A stretch of DNA of 64,000 nucleotides from Tretioscincus oriximinensis (taxonomy: Eukaryota; Chordata; Lepidosauria; Squamata; Gymnophthalmidae), in assembly GCA_022410635.1 (NCBI GenBank), contig JAJVDF010000138.1:208069-272068 (forward strand), read 5' to 3'. The notes under the pieces were generated by a model. It was not told where the DNA came from, did not search any database, and saw only the letters and a list, made by a program, of their open reading frames with translations. The translations under genes and the position numbers were made by a program. The number at the start of each line of letters is the position of its first letter. The first letter of the stretch is position 1. Of the stretch, positions 10,836-21,702 are shown piece after piece.

Positions 10836-10925
10836 TTATTCATTCATTTTCATTTCTATACCGCCTATACTTGGTTTCAGGACAGTTAACAAATAAAAAC
10901 ATAATATTTTCAATAGTTTTGTTCA
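10836..10925 (-). repeat. LINE 3' tail, antisense
   Basis: On the minus strand it reads GGCGGTATAGAAATGAAAATG followed by (AATG/AAAT)n, the usual CR1/L3-like 3' end. It abuts the RT fragment and represents a separate insertion. Confidence 0.6.
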
Positions 10926-10984
10926 ATTTTGAACTAGCTTTTTTTAAAAAAAACAAAACACCACTTAGCACTCATAAATGAGGG

Positions 10985-11205
10985 GTGTGCTGTTAGGATT
11001 GAATATAAGGTCTCCTCTTAATCTTTTCTTTTTCATGCTAAACATTCCTAAATTCTTTAACTGTTCCTCTTAGGACATATCTGTAGTTTGAAGACCACTC
11101 ACCATCTTGGGGGCTCTCTTTTGAACTTGCTCCAGTTTTCAACTTCACACAGTACACCAGTCTAATCAAGGTAGATTAGTGAAGGATAATTAGAATTATT
11201 CCTCT
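10985..11205 (-). mobile_element. CR1 ORF2 fragment, antisense
   Basis: The minus strand encodes decayed CR1 C-terminal sequence: LEQVQKRAPKMVSGLQ, then EEQLKNLGMFSMKK. These match the CR1 blocks RVQRRATKMVRGL and [13 protein letters not shown]. It is frameshifted and has no tail. Confidence 0.65.
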
Positions 11206-11240
11206 CCACTCTAGCTTGGTCAGACATCAGCTAGAGTACT

Positions 11241-11482
11241 GAGAGCCANTTTGGTGTAGTGGTTAGAGTGTTGGACTCTTATCTTGTAGTCTCCCAGTTC
11301 AATTCCCCACTCCTCCATGTCAGCTAGCTGGGTGACCTTGGGCCAGTCACAGTTCTTTAGAACTCTCTCAGCCCCATATATCTCACAGGGTGTCTGTTGT
11401 GGAGAAAGCAACAAAAAGCTATTGTTGGCTGCCCTGAGATCTGATATGGGGCAGGATATAAGTACAAATAAATAAATAAATA
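11241..11482 (+). repeat. tRNA/CORE-type SINE, near full length with (AAAT)n tail
   Basis: This is the best copy in the window. It starts GAGAGCCA(N)TTTGGTGTAG with tRNA-like box A (GTGTAGTGGTTAGAGTG) and box B (GTTCAATTCC). The CORE-like block CTGGGTGACCTTGGGCCAG follows, then CACAGTTCTTTAGAACTC, CACAGGGTGTCTGTTGTGG, a short LINE-like 3' segment and (AAAT)n. Pol III transcription and LINE-dependent spread are known for such elements; here they are inferred. Confidence 0.85.
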
Positions 11483-12170
11483 CTGTTCAGTAGAATTTAA
11501 AAAGGAAGTTGACAATGTTTATATTGGTTGTTCTTGTGCCCTTGAAAAAGACATTTTCAGTGGTGTACTTCTTTAATTACCATACTATTTTTGAACAAAT
11601 ACGGAATCTGTTTGATTTATTAAACAGTTTGACTGGGTACTGAATAAACGGGTGATTGGTTCCACAGCAAACCAAACATATATTTTTTGTTCAAGCACAT
11701 TGCTAAAGTTATTCTCACTGTATAAGATTGTTTCAAAATACCCAGTTGCAGATTTAAAATATATATAGGCAATGCTTGATATAAGTTGCTCAACTAATGT
11801 AACCTATTTGGCTTCATCATAAATTTAGTGCTCTTCTGGGAATCTTTATTTTGTTTCTTTTGTGTGTGTGTGTTTCCCTCCAGTGATAAGAGATGTGAGC
11901 TCCCTACAATCTTGATTGGAAGGTAAACAGAGTTTTGTTCAAAGGCAGATGAATGAAGTTTGTCAGTTCCGTGCTTAGGCTGATGGAGAAATGGGTGGAG
12001 GAAGGAATGACAATGATCCATAAAAACAGACCATAATGAGAAGAACTCACATTCATGGGTGAATTTCATGAATCATGTAAAGGTATGCATAAAAAATTGA
12101 ATATGTACACTTTAGATCTCAGATCCCATAAATATTGCATTAGATTAAAAAATGCACTCTTGAAACTTAC
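11483..12170. other. Unique DNA
   Basis: No repeat hallmark apart from (TG)n at about 11,858-11,872. Confidence 0.4.
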
Positions 12171-12253
12171 CTGTGTATAAAACATAAGGCTGCATTACAG
12201 AGTTAATGAAGCTGCTCCGTCAGATTAGTACACTTGAGGATCTGCATTGGTGA
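12171..12253 (-). other. Candidate non-coding exon, splice-flanked
   Basis: On the minus strand an 83-nt segment follows a pyrimidine-rich acceptor (TTTTGTTTGACAG) and ends at CACAG|GTAAGTTTC, a strong donor. All three frames contain a stop, so it is not an internal coding exon. A UTR exon, a lncRNA exon, a poison exon or chance are all possible. Confidence 0.25.
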
Positions 12254-14059
12254 CTGTCAAACAAAATAGTTCTAAGACAAAAAATTAAAGGTGGCTATGT
12301 GGGTCTGTGTTATCAAAAGAAGAAGCAAGCATCCTAAAAACAAAAACCACTGTTTCGATAAAGAGACAAATGAAATTTACGTGGCGCAATATGAATGCTA
12401 TTGATAAATGGATGCACGAGAGAAACCTGGGAAAATGAGGGGAGGAGGAGGAGAAAATCTTCTGCTGCTCTGAGATGCCATTGAAGAAGAAACTCAGTTC
12501 CCATCGTTCACAATTTGATGACTCTGGGTTTAAAATATCCACGACTGCAGGTTTGTATAGGGTTTTCTTCTTTGTTTATGTGACTCATGCAGTGTATGTG
12601 TTTGCAATCAAGCTGCCAGACGCATTCAAATGCTGACAGATTCCCAACATTATGGCACGTCTGTAAGATATACACAGCATGTCAAGGTTCTGCCAGTCTG
12701 TCACCCTCAAAGTGCATTTCAAAGATAGAACATGAATTCCCATATTATCTCCTCTATTATGACTCCATGAATACTCTATGAATTTCTACTGAAAGACTCA
12801 GCATTTGATAAGACTTCTCCAACATAGCACAAAACTCAACTTATAGGAGACTGAGTAGGACTCATTTGGTAGGACCCCTCCAACATAGTTTAAATTCAGG
12901 TTTCAGGCACTTGCTGCTTGCACAAAGAAGGCACAAAGAATGTGCCTTCATGCAGAGAGCTTCGGAATGTTCAGTTCTATGTTAATTCAACCACAATAAA
13001 TGTCAATCTCTAGTGCTAACTTGAAAAAAACCTTGGTTTATGGCTGTAGGTGTATATAATTCCACATTTAGCAGTCATTAAATCCAAAATCTTAATGATA
13101 AAAGTATTTTAGGACTCATACCNACAAAATTATTCCAATTTCTGTTTTGTTCAAGGGAACATAATGTCATGTGGAATTTCATACAAGCAGAAATAATACC
13201 TGCAGATAAATGTGAAATAAATATAAGCACACATGCAAACCACATATTAACCATCCGATCCCTATTACTTTGGATGGACCTAAGCAGGAATAGTTTGCTT
13301 TGAAATGGTGCAATTTTTCTCTTTCCACCCTAAAACAGGAAATTGATTTCCTTATATAAATCATAATGTACACTTGTTATTGAATGTTCTGAATTTAGAA
13401 GATGAAAGCATAGGCACCAAAAATTACAGAGGGAAGGGACAATAAAAATAACATGACCTTTGCTATGATACTTGCCATATTCTCAAAATTAAATTGAGTT
13501 CATGTTTAACATNTAGATAGGATTTCTGGCAGAAGAAAAAAACTTGCCATATGAAATGTTCAGATCACCAGTGTTCAATGCTGACCCAATTAAGTTAGAT
13601 TGTAAGACAGCAAACTTAAAATCAAGAACACGTGGCAACATTTGACTCAACAAAGGATCTTTTTTTTTTCCCTAAAGAAGAAAAAATTCCAAAAAGAAAA
13701 ATCCATTTCCCCTATAATTTCAGAGGAATAAACATCCATGCACTTGAGTCGAGTGCCAGAAACATNGACTGGTTTTGATCTCTGCTTGGAGATTAATATT
13801 CCACTCAATCTCTTGAGTTGGCATCTTTTGTGAATTTCCAACCAATAAACAGGCTACGAAATTCAGCCTTCACTTCTGCAGCTTCCAGTTGCCTCCTTTT
13901 GTGTGATACAGACCAGAACCAGCTCAGATAAATTTGCCCTCGTTGCCCTGCTTAGAATGGGGGATGGAAGTATACTTAGTGTGTGGGAATAATAGGTAAT
14001 CCACTCTATTCTAGACTCTCTTCAAAGCTTTTCTACTGGTACCTTGATGAGATGCTAGT
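12254..14059. other. Unique DNA, no gene seen
   Basis: No transposon hallmark. Low-level A/T homopolymers only; Ns at 13,123, 13,513 and 13,766. Confidence 0.4.
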
Positions 14060-14280
14060 GCAGGGTGGAGGAACCTCGGGGGGGGGGGGGCAGGAGCTAT
14101 TTGGATATCTGTAACATCCCTCATGGCACATTCTCCCTCCTCACTCCAAGACCACACCCTCTTCACATCACAGGCCATGCCCCCAACCAGATCCACAAAA
14201 TTGCAGCCGCTTCAATGCTCCCGCAACCCCCTTGCCACCTCCCTATCTTCTTTATCTCCCTTCTAGAAGGCAAGCCAGTA
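14060..14280 (+). mobile_element. hAT-like non-autonomous fragment
   Basis: The start CAGGGTGGAGGAACCTC and the block CTATTTGGATATCTGTAACAT resemble the left end of hAT elements (CAGGGGTGGGGAACCTT, then ATTTGGATATTTATAACAT). The same family is at 26,893. A 13-G run at 14,078-14,090 sits inside. The right terminus is not identified. Confidence 0.5.
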
Positions 14281-14287
14281 TAATATG

Positions 14288-14425
14288 GAGAGCCAGTCTG
14301 GTGAAGCAGTTAGAATGTCAGATGCTTATCTGGAAGTTTCCTGGTTCATTTCTGCACTCCTCTACACTCATAAACTAACAGCTGGGTGATCTTGAGCTTT
14401 TCTTCAGAGCTTCCTCAGCCTCAGA
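14288..14425 (+). repeat. tRNA/CORE-type SINE, 3'-truncated
   Basis: GGAGAGCCAGTCTGGTGAAGC, then the GACTC-like block, ACTCCTCTACA and CTGGGTGATCTTGAGC in family order. It lacks the 3' half and tail and is strongly diverged. Confidence 0.7.
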
Positions 14426-14429
14426 CTTC

Positions 14430-15254
14430 TAAATACCTTTTAAGTGACAAATATTCACCTCAAGTGAGTGGGGGAAAATCAAATATATCATAGAAACTTT
14501 TGTGCATCAAATTAATGGATTTAAATGAAATGGATGTATTGAATTTTTAATATATCTTTGGACCATTAATCTGTACCATAGGACATTAAAATGGATGTTA
14601 TTTACTGTGGTTTACCACTAATCTGGTTTTAAAGGCCCTAAACAAACATTTGAGGCAGATTATACCAAGAGCCCATGCGGATAATGTGGACTAGTGAGTC
14701 CCTTAACTTGGCTTATTAAGACTGGGCATAAAATGCATAGATCCTGCAAAAAAGCCACTAATAATAGATTTTCTTCTCCTTCAAGGGATTTGAACTTTAC
14801 AGGGTGAGGAGCTGTCATTACAAAAAGACCTTTTCGACATGTAAGTCACAGCCTGTAATGTTACAGTTCAGTGAGTGACAAGTTAATGTTTGCCTTTTGT
14901 AAATGTTGTTCTGGTATTAGAAATGTTTTGAGACATTTTGATTTAATTAAATACAGAGGCCATGGTATCAATGGAGGTTAATGACAACTCATTGTCCAAT
15001 TAGACTCCATTAGGACAACTAAAATAACAGCCCATTCAAGTGTACGTGTGTGTTATGCGTGTTAAAGGATGCCAATGTTTTACTCTCGGGCTAAGTACCA
15101 TCTTTGATGTGAATATGGAGCAGTCCATCAACAAGGTTTTTTATGGTATCTACAGTCATAATAGAAAATACCCATTTCTGTAGTCAGTATAAGGGTGTTT
15201 CTTTGCTTACCTTTACAGGATCATTCTAGAACCACTCCAATACAAAGCTGAAAT
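14430..15254. other. Unique DNA with a conserved-looking block
   Basis: No repeats recognised. The part at 14,810-15,120 is rich in homeodomain-type ATTA cores (TTAATGACAA, CCAATTAGAC, ATTTAATTAAAT) and could be a conserved non-coding element. Conservation cannot be tested here. Confidence 0.3.
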
Positions 15255-15325
15255 ATGGTCCTTGCAGCTATGTTCAGTTCCATTTAGATCCAGTCTGCTT
15301 AATCTGGAACAGTACAGTACTGATT
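15255..15325 (-). repeat. Short dispersed repeat, shared with 17,440
   Basis: The complement reads CCAGATTAAGCAGACTGGAT, then AACTGAACATAGCTGCAAGG, nearly identical to 17,440-17,510 on the plus strand. About 70 bp, class unknown. Confidence 0.6.
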
Positions 15326-15409
15326 AATATGTTGTACCACTATACTAGATCTGAGCACTTTTTACTACAGAATTGATTCGGATTACCAGATCTACCATCA
15401 AGCCCAGTT

Positions 15410-15800
15410 TAAGCCCATTTTAATCTGTAAGGCCCTAAATAACTAGGGTTCCAAATATCTAAAGGAACATCTTCTCCATATCAGCCTGTCCGCAACTTAA
15501 AATCTTCACATGAGGACTTCTTACTTGTTCCACCACTCCCAGTAGCAAAAGGTGTGGGAACCTGGGACAGGGCCTTCTTGGTTGCAGCCCCCAGATTATA
15601 GAATAGTTTTCTTCTTGAGACGTATGTATCACCATCGCTCTATACATTCAGAAAGTCTGTAAAACTCTTCAACCTGGCTTTTGGTTTAATAAACTATTGG
15701 CCCTTCTCCACTTTTGGACTCTGGTTTTTAATATATCAATTTCTGTATCCTGTTAACTGCTCTAAGACCTTCAGAAATAGGATGAGATAAAAATGAAAAT
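15410..15800 (+). mobile_element. LINE 3' end (CR1/L2-type)
   Basis: Decayed coding ends read CKALNN, YLKEHLL, then the late block and a 3' UTR with CTGTTAACTGCTCTAAGACC. This matches the order YKALN..YLKEHL..RAFS seen at 48,000. It leads directly into the (CATA)n array. Confidence 0.6.
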
Positions 15801-15810
15801 ACATATTAGG

Positions 15811-15880
15811 TACATACATACATACATACATACATACATACATACATACATACATACATACATACATACATACATACATA
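15811..15880. repeat. (CATA)n microsatellite
   Basis: Seventy bp of perfect CATA/TACA, about 17 units, with diverged CATAAATA units continuing to about 15,920. The Met-Tyr-Val-Cys repeat frame across it is an artefact. It lies at the 3' end of the LINE fragment. Confidence 0.95.
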
Positions 15881-15920
15881 CTTGCATAAATACATAAGTC
15901 AATACATGTGTAAATACATG

Positions 15921-16829
15921 TATAAATATATACAAATGTCAACACACACACATATGTCCCATGCAGAATTCTCAAAACAGATTACTAGAACTGATTACTA
16001 TATATAAAAAAAACAAAAAGCCTACAAAATTATACAGCACTGTCACATAGGTATATTTATTTCTGCACACACATGCATAAGCTGTTGGTTCAGTTCAAAT
16101 ACTGAAAATAAATAGTGTTATTCCAGGACATATGTCTACAAATTGTCCTTTTGACCCTAGTGACTCAGATCCGTATTCTTCCCAAATAACTTTGCATACA
16201 GGAATTTTAGTCATAACCACTAGTTTTCTATCCCTTTATAAGCAGCTCTCAGAGGGGATCAGTGGATGGGCTGGAAGTGAAGTGATCCATACACGTTAAA
16301 GAAACGTGGCTTGGGTATCGAGCATGCGAGGGTAAATTTGTTCCATAGTTGGCAGAGGTGAACTTCATTTGTTCTCCTGTATCATTTGTTTTGTGGGTTT
16401 TGCTAATGTGAAACTATTCAGAGTTCCTGACAACATTTTAAATTCAATACAGCAGGTCAGATCCTGGTTTGAGATATAGTAGGACAGGTCAGTAAAATGT
16501 ACAAAAATGAAGCCTAAATAAGCTTGTGGGGTTTTGCATTTCTCCCAAAGCATCAAGAAAATCCATGTCAGATACTCTTGATAAAGTTTTCAAGGACAAG
16601 GAAATGAAACCAGGGATTCGGATACAAAACAAAATGCTTGAAAAATAATGTCAGAAAAAAAATCTCAGGTTCCATAACTTTGAAACATCAAGAGAGCAGC
16701 CATCTAAGCAGAACTCAAGATCATTATGAGGTCTTATCAGAAACATTCATGCCTCTTGTTGAGGTCCATTTATTTCTTTAAGGTAATATAGATCTTATTT
16801 GCTTAAAAATCTGGTGGGTGAAAACCAGC
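15921..16829. other. Unique DNA
   Basis: No feature recognised. Confidence 0.4.
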
Positions 16830-16985
16830 AGCTGAATACACCTCTTTAACCTGGCTTTTATTTGAAGAAATGGGTTTCCCTTCCCAACTTTTAGGTGTTA
16901 TTTTAACCATCCATTTCTTACTTCTGTTTTTATTGTAAGCTGCCCAGAGACCTTTGGGTACAGAGTGGGAAAATAAATAAATAAA
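16830..16985 (+). repeat. LINE 3' UTR and (AAAT)n tail
   Basis: GTAAGCTGCCCAGAGACCTTT, GGGTACAGAGTGGGAAAATA and AAATAAATAAAT form a characteristic squamate CR1/L2 3' terminus. Upstream, CCTCTTTAACCTGGCTTTT matches the block at 15,676. Confidence 0.7.
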
Positions 16986-17375
16986 TCTGTATAAATAATA
17001 AAATGTGTACCAAAGGGTCCAATATTCTGAGAGACAATGGCCAATGACTGGGCTCGGAATTCTGGCAGACTGAAGGGAAAAAGAAAGGAAGAAGAATGGA
17101 AGGATTGGATGGATGGAAAAAGGAAAAGAAGAAAGAAAAGAAGGAAAGGAAGGAAGGAAAGGAAATCAGAAAGAAAAAGGAAAGAAGGAAAGAAGGAAAG
17201 AAGCAGAAAGTGAGAGGGGTGGAAGGGGACAGGTGAGGGGGGAGTGGGTGGAGGCATGGATAGAGAAAGAAAAATAGAAAGGAAAATGAAACAAAGGAAT
17301 GAATGAGAGGAGGCAAGGGGAAGATGGGTACATGCATGACCATAATGCAATGGGCTAATTCTGCTAGTAGATAAA
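16986..17375 (-). repeat. Family D palindrome-pyrimidine repeat, antisense copy
   Basis: On the minus strand: AATTAGCCCATTGCATTATGG, a tract rich in CTTTC/CTTCC (17,070-17,320 purine on plus), then GTCTGCCAGAATTCCGAGCC, TCTCAGAATATTGGACCCTTT and a TTTTATTATTTATACAG end. The left block directly follows a LINE tail at the other end. Confidence 0.7.
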
Positions 17376-17439
17376 TAAATTACAGAGCAGAACTAAGTAT
17401 ATACAACAGTTGCATAAAGGGTATGCAAATATACCAGTG

Positions 17440-17510
17440 CTGTTTATTCCAGATTAAGCAGACGGGATCCAAATGAAACTGAACATGGCTGCAAGGGTCA
17501 TGCAAAGAGT
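17440..17510 (+). repeat. Short dispersed repeat, second copy
   Basis: CCAGATTAAGCAGACGGGAT, then AACTGAACATGGCTGCAAGG; inverse of 15,255-15,325. Confidence 0.6.
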
Positions 17511-17624
17511 TGTGTTCATTCAGGAAATCACTAAACTCTCTTTAATTTGGCCTTTGGATGAAAAAAATCAAAAAGAAAAACAGCTTACTGAATAGTAATA
17601 CTTTTTTTAACATATTAGTTCTGC

Positions 17625-17692
17625 TTTTACTGATAACCATACTGAGGGTGGTATAGAAATGTAAATAAATAAATAAAAATAAATAAACTGAG
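17625..17692 (+). repeat. LINE 3' tail with (AAAT)n
   Basis: GAGGGTGGTATAGAAATGTAA is followed by (AAAT)n, a short truncated LINE end. Confidence 0.6.
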
Positions 17693-17847
17693 CATAGCTG
17701 CAACGGTCATCGTAGAGGTTCTAATGCTATCCAAACTGCTAAATGTAACTGCACATTGCTACAGTCAATCTGGATCAAACCAATATGGATTGACTAGATT
17801 TAGCGTGCCAAATTCATCAAGTGCTTTTAGGGTCATGTTTAGGTTAC

Positions 17848-18080
17848 TTACATAAGAACATAAGAACATAAGAAAAGCCATACTGGATCAGGCCACAGCC
17901 CATCAAGTCCAGCATTCTGTGTCACACAGAGGCCCACCAGATGCACCTGGGCAGTCCGAACAGGGGAAAGCAAAATATGCACCTGTTCATAACTCCCTAC
18001 AAACGGTATTTCAAGAGTCCTGCCTGTTGCTCCATCCCGGAGACAACATCCAGACATTCATCCTAGTATCCATTTACTTG
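17848..18080 (-). mobile_element. CR1 3' end, antisense, octamer tail
   Basis: On the plus strand it reads ACATAAGAACATAAGAACAT, the complement of the (TTCTTATG)n CR1 tail. Next come complements of the conserved CR1 3' UTR: GCATTCTGTGTCACACAGAGG, CCACCAGATGCACCTGGGCA and CCTGCCTGTTGCTCCATCCC. Nearly the same sequence lies at 32,430-32,680, so these are two members of one young subfamily. Confidence 0.8.
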
Positions 18081-18113
18081 GCTACTGTGAGTTACTTTAG
18101 TGTAATTTGAGCC

Positions 18114-18312
18114 AGTTTGGTGTGATGGATAGAGTGTTGGACTCTTATATGGTAGCCTCCCAGTTGGAATCCACACTCCACCATGAAGCTAGCTGGGTCA
18201 TCTTGGGCAAGTTACAGTTCTTTAGAACTCTCTCAGCCCTGCATACATCACAGGGTATCTGTTGTGGAGAAAGCAACATACGCTATGAGAGTTACCCTTT
18301 GTAAAATAATTG
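18114..18312 (+). repeat. tRNA/CORE-type SINE
   Basis: GCCAGTTTGGTGTGATGGATA, GTTGGACTCTTATATGG, TAGCTGGGTCATCTTGGGCAA, CAGTTCTTTAGAACTCTC and CAGGGTATCTGTTGTGG occur in order. Nearly full length; the tail is the ATC-rich run that follows. Confidence 0.85.
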
Positions 18313-18352
18313 TTGTCGTCATCATTGTCATCATCATTATCATTTATTCTTC
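18313..18352 (+). repeat. (ATC/ATT)n SINE tail
   Basis: GTC/ATC/ATT triplets follow the SINE directly. Confidence 0.8.
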
Positions 18353-19584
18353 CCTCACACAAAACTCAGAGTTTAAAGGAAGTATCTAGGATCCCTTTCC
18401 CCTTCACCCCAAGAATTCTGGTATGTGCAATTTGCACAAATCTGCTATATAGATTGTTAAGTTATTTAACCACATCCAACCTTAAAATGAAACACTTCTT
18501 TAAAACCTCTGGCAAAGAGCCCTCCTTGTAAGGAAGTTGAGTAAGCCTTAGTCATTTGTCTATAAAGGTGATGTGGTGGAACGATGAATGAGGAGATGGA
18601 GGGCAAATGCATTTGACAACACAGAGAATGTCATGAAAAAAGCAGCAAAAATTTGGAGGTTCAAACAAGCATGCTATGGTCGTTATCATAAGACTAAAGA
18701 AAGGGAAAATAATGTCCCTGTTTTTAAAAATCTGCAATAATTCCCACAGAATTCCCAGGAAATAATGCTGCAAGAAGTGTGAAGGCTGTATTCTCTACTT
18801 TCTGTGTTCTGCATGAGTGTCTTGCTTCTCTACTCATCTAGTGAGAACTCAGATAAGCAGGACCCTGCTGAGCTTGATACCATGGGCAGCCTAAATAGGT
18901 CCCTGAGTGCTTGGCAGTGGCTTCTTCTGGGACCACAGCTGAGGAAGGACAAGAACAGATTGAGATTCAAGATTTTGCCACTTGTAAAAGGGAGAAGCAA
19001 GCACAGGAAGGGTTAATTAGGGCAGCTCAGAAAGGTCATGTAATGAGATACACCCAGGCTCCAGCTCCTTCAAGAACAGAGCTAGCTATAAGTAAGATGG
19101 AAAATCCANAGACACAGTAGTTATAGCTAACTGTACCCAACATTGTTTGTATTTATCTTCGTCTAGTGGACATAGCCATAAATCTGAGCTATTACATGCA
19201 GGTGTTCTTTACATTTTCTGTTAGCTCTTAGCTGTGTTGTTAAAACCACTTCTTGAGTCAGCATAAAGATGACTTAGGCTACTCTTAATTGTGTTGTTCA
19301 TTTTCCAGGGATCTGTGTTCATGTTTTACAGCTGAAGTAAAGCCAGTTTCCGTTAACTTTGTGCTTCTTAGTTATCCTTGTGTGAGAGACCTGATAATGC
19401 CTGGCACTTCCTCTCCATTGTGATTGGGCAAAATGTGACATGTGATATGTTTTCAACCAGTCATAGTGGTGGTGGCAGTGGTTGGTGAAGTCAGGCACAT
19501 AAAACACAAAGTCTAGAATATTATAGTGCCCAGTCAGAAGAGCAGAAAAGGGTATTCAGTAGAATATAAATATTTCACCCATTT
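18353..19584. other. Unique DNA
   Basis: No repeat or gene signature recognised; N at 19,109. Confidence 0.4.
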
Positions 19585-19662
19585 GTGAATCCTGTATTGA
19601 GCAGGGGGTTGGATCCAGTGACCCTGGAGGTCCCTTCCAACTATGTGATTCCATTATTCTAA
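19585..19662 (+). mobile_element. CR1 3' end with ATTCT-type tail
   Basis: GCAGGGGGTTGGATCCAGTG, GAGGTCCCTTCCAACTATG and TGATTCCATTATTCT form the canonical amniote CR1 3' UTR end. It is a different 3'-end type from the TTCTTATG-tailed copies here. Confidence 0.8.
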
Positions 19663-20204
19663 GCACAACTGGTATATCTCTGTGAATTGTAGCTAGTCTG
19701 TAGTTCGCCACTCATAAACCTTCTGATGCATATTAAGCACCTGATGAAATATTCTGTTTGTCTGAAATGTTGCAATGAAATATCTTGTAGGAAATGAAAA
19801 GGTCAAGCATTGCTTGTAAGTGATTTATTATAAACACAGTGTCCTTTATTATTATTCTTATTTTTTTTTAACTTCCTCAGGCTTTGCATTGGGATTAGAG
19901 GTGATGCATCACCCAGCTGCGAGATAAAATATGAAGTTGTGAAATTCTGGTCAAACGTTGCTACTAAGAAATGACCCTGTAATCAGCTCCCAGCTTACGT
20001 AGGTCTCACTTGATTTATCAAGCCAAAACTGTAGGTTCTGGAAAAGGATGAATTAGTTTAAAAGATCTCCACAGGATCATAGCAATAGAAAAAGAGCTAT
20101 AAGAGGACCATTTGTCAGCTGCCCTGCCCTCCTTTAATTGCAGAAACATTGAGAGCAGCTACCTTCAGCACTTGATGTATAAATCATTGGCCTAACAACA
20201 ATCT
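19663..20204. other. Unique DNA
   Basis: T-rich run near 19,858-19,870; nothing else recognised. Confidence 0.4.
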
Positions 20205-20600
20205 ATGGGAACTTTCCCACAACACGGTTTGCCTTGCTACTTTTTAAAAAACACATTCACCCTCTGTCCCCATGTACCATAAAGCTTCCGCACTGTTGCA
20301 ACGCATTGCTTAGTAATTCATCACATGATGAGTCCCATAAGGCATTGCTGCTGTTACCTTCCTACAATCCTCAGCATTCTCTGTAAGCCTTCCTACAATT
20401 CCCAAGTATTCTCTGCAAGCCAAGAGCCAGTCAACTTTTATATGTCGTCCCAAAGTCTTCCGAGATTTGCCAAGTTCTCGTTGGTGAATGTCTCCACAAG
20501 ATTTTCTTTCGTATTTTACAAACCTTCTGCTGTTGAATTGCACAGACTGCATGGCTATAAATTCCGTGACAACAAACATTTTTAGGAGTAGATTGCTGTA
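20205..20600 (+). mobile_element. Family B MITE, 3'-truncated copy
   Basis: Contains CATCACATGATGAGTCCCATA, CAATCCTCAGCATTCTCTG, CAAGAGCCAGTCAACTTTTA and GTAGATTGCTGTACATGCATG in family order. The terminal GATGCAGCC is not present. A small internal duplication of the CCTACAATTCCCA block lies at 20,389-20,420. Confidence 0.7.
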
Positions 20601-20721
20601 CATGCATGACCTCAAGGGGCAAAGTAGCACTCCTGGNTCCTCTTTAGTTGATAGCCAGTTTTAGGCTTTCAAAATCTTTTAACATGGTCTAAAGATTTTC
20701 TTTTACTGTGCAGTATTAAAT

Positions 20722-21275
20722 TTCAGAGAAATAGTCATGTTAGTCTGAGGGTGCTTTTCCCACCACATGATTAGCTTCACTATTTATCTTAAATCCAGAA
20801 AACACGCTCATGATTCAACCTCACCTGGTTTCAAGTTTCTATACTATTTTGTTACACTGCCTTGCATTCTCATCACATAATAAACCCCATAAATCATTGG
20901 TGCACTTGTATTACTACAGTTCCCAGCATTCTCCGTTAGACGACAGCCAATGAACATTTACATGTAGCCTCAAAGTATCACAAGATTTACAGTGTCCACA
21001 TTACTAAATGTCCTACAAAGTCTGTTTTTCAGATTCTTGCAGAATTGGAGAAACAGCAGTGGCCAGAAAATCCAAGACCATGGGCTTTTATAACGAGTGG
21101 ATTGCTGAACATGCGTGAGCATGTGGGGCGAATTCAGCCTGATGTAAGTAACATCTTGGTAAAATCTTGGGGATGCAGCCAGAGTCAAGAATATCTAGAA
21201 AAGTGTCACATAACATCTTAGAGACCAACAAGAAAAAAATAGGCAGCATGAACCTTTGGACACAAGTCTACTTCA
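20722..21275 (+). repeat. Palindromic family P, split by a family B MITE
   Basis: The left end (GAGAAATAGTCATGTTAGTCTG) lies at 20,724-20,748. The body (ATATCTAG, CATCTTAGAGACCAACAAG, GGCAGCATGAACCTTTGGAC, CAAGTCTACTTCAGATGCT) continues at 21,181. Copies elsewhere (57,080; 60,893) show that the two pieces are contiguous, so the MITE inserted later. The family may be Penelope-like; that is a guess. Confidence 0.65.
20749..21180 (+). mobile_element. Family B MITE nested in family P
   Basis: It starts GGGTGCTTTTCCCACCAC and ends TTGGGGATGCAGCC. Interior blocks are CATTCTCATCACATAATAA, CAGTTCCCAGCATTCTC, GACAGCCAATGAACATTTAC and GAGTGGATTGCTGAACATG. Flanking triplets are TGA and AGA, a TGA duplication with one change. 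One of the most complete plus-strand copies. Confidence 0.8.
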
Positions 21276-21377
21276 GATGCTGGTGATAGATGATGTCTGT
21301 CTGCTTCTGAGAAGGTCCTGGAGACACTGATGGATGTCCATTCCATTTGGCTATTTTGGTGCTTTCTATAGTAATAG

Positions 21378-21530
21378 AGCTGAAAGAAATACCTGTGTTA
21401 GTCCACGTCCAGAGCTTTTTGCAACGGGTATTATAAAACCTTCAAGACCAACAAGAAAAAGGTGGACAGCAAGAGCTTTGATAGATACATTTATGTCTTT
21501 GGATGCTGGTATCTGAAGATAGAGACCTCT
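21378..21530 (+). repeat. Family P fragment
   Basis: GAAATACCTGTGTTAGTCCA, CCTTCAAGACCAACAAGAAAA, GGTGGACAGCAAGAGCTTTGA and GGTATCTGAAGATAG follow family P order. Confidence 0.65.
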
Positions 21531-21702
21531 CTGTGAAAGATTAACAAGAAAACAGTAAGGGGCATGAGTATACCCTATCCACACCGAAAAAGACATTTTG
21601 TTCTGTTTGTAGAAAATTCCAGATTCATTCTCCAACAAAAACACAACAAAACATTGCCTGAAATCTCCTTTCTAGTGCTCTCAGCTTCAAAGTAGTCTAT
21701 AA

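Noticed and set aside
11241..11330. Functional tRNA gene
   Set aside because: The A and B box-like motifs belong to a SINE head; no cloverleaf could be formed and the family recurs as a retroposon.
15811..15880. CRISPR-like or satellite array
   Set aside because: A plain 4-bp microsatellite with no spacers; the window is eukaryotic.
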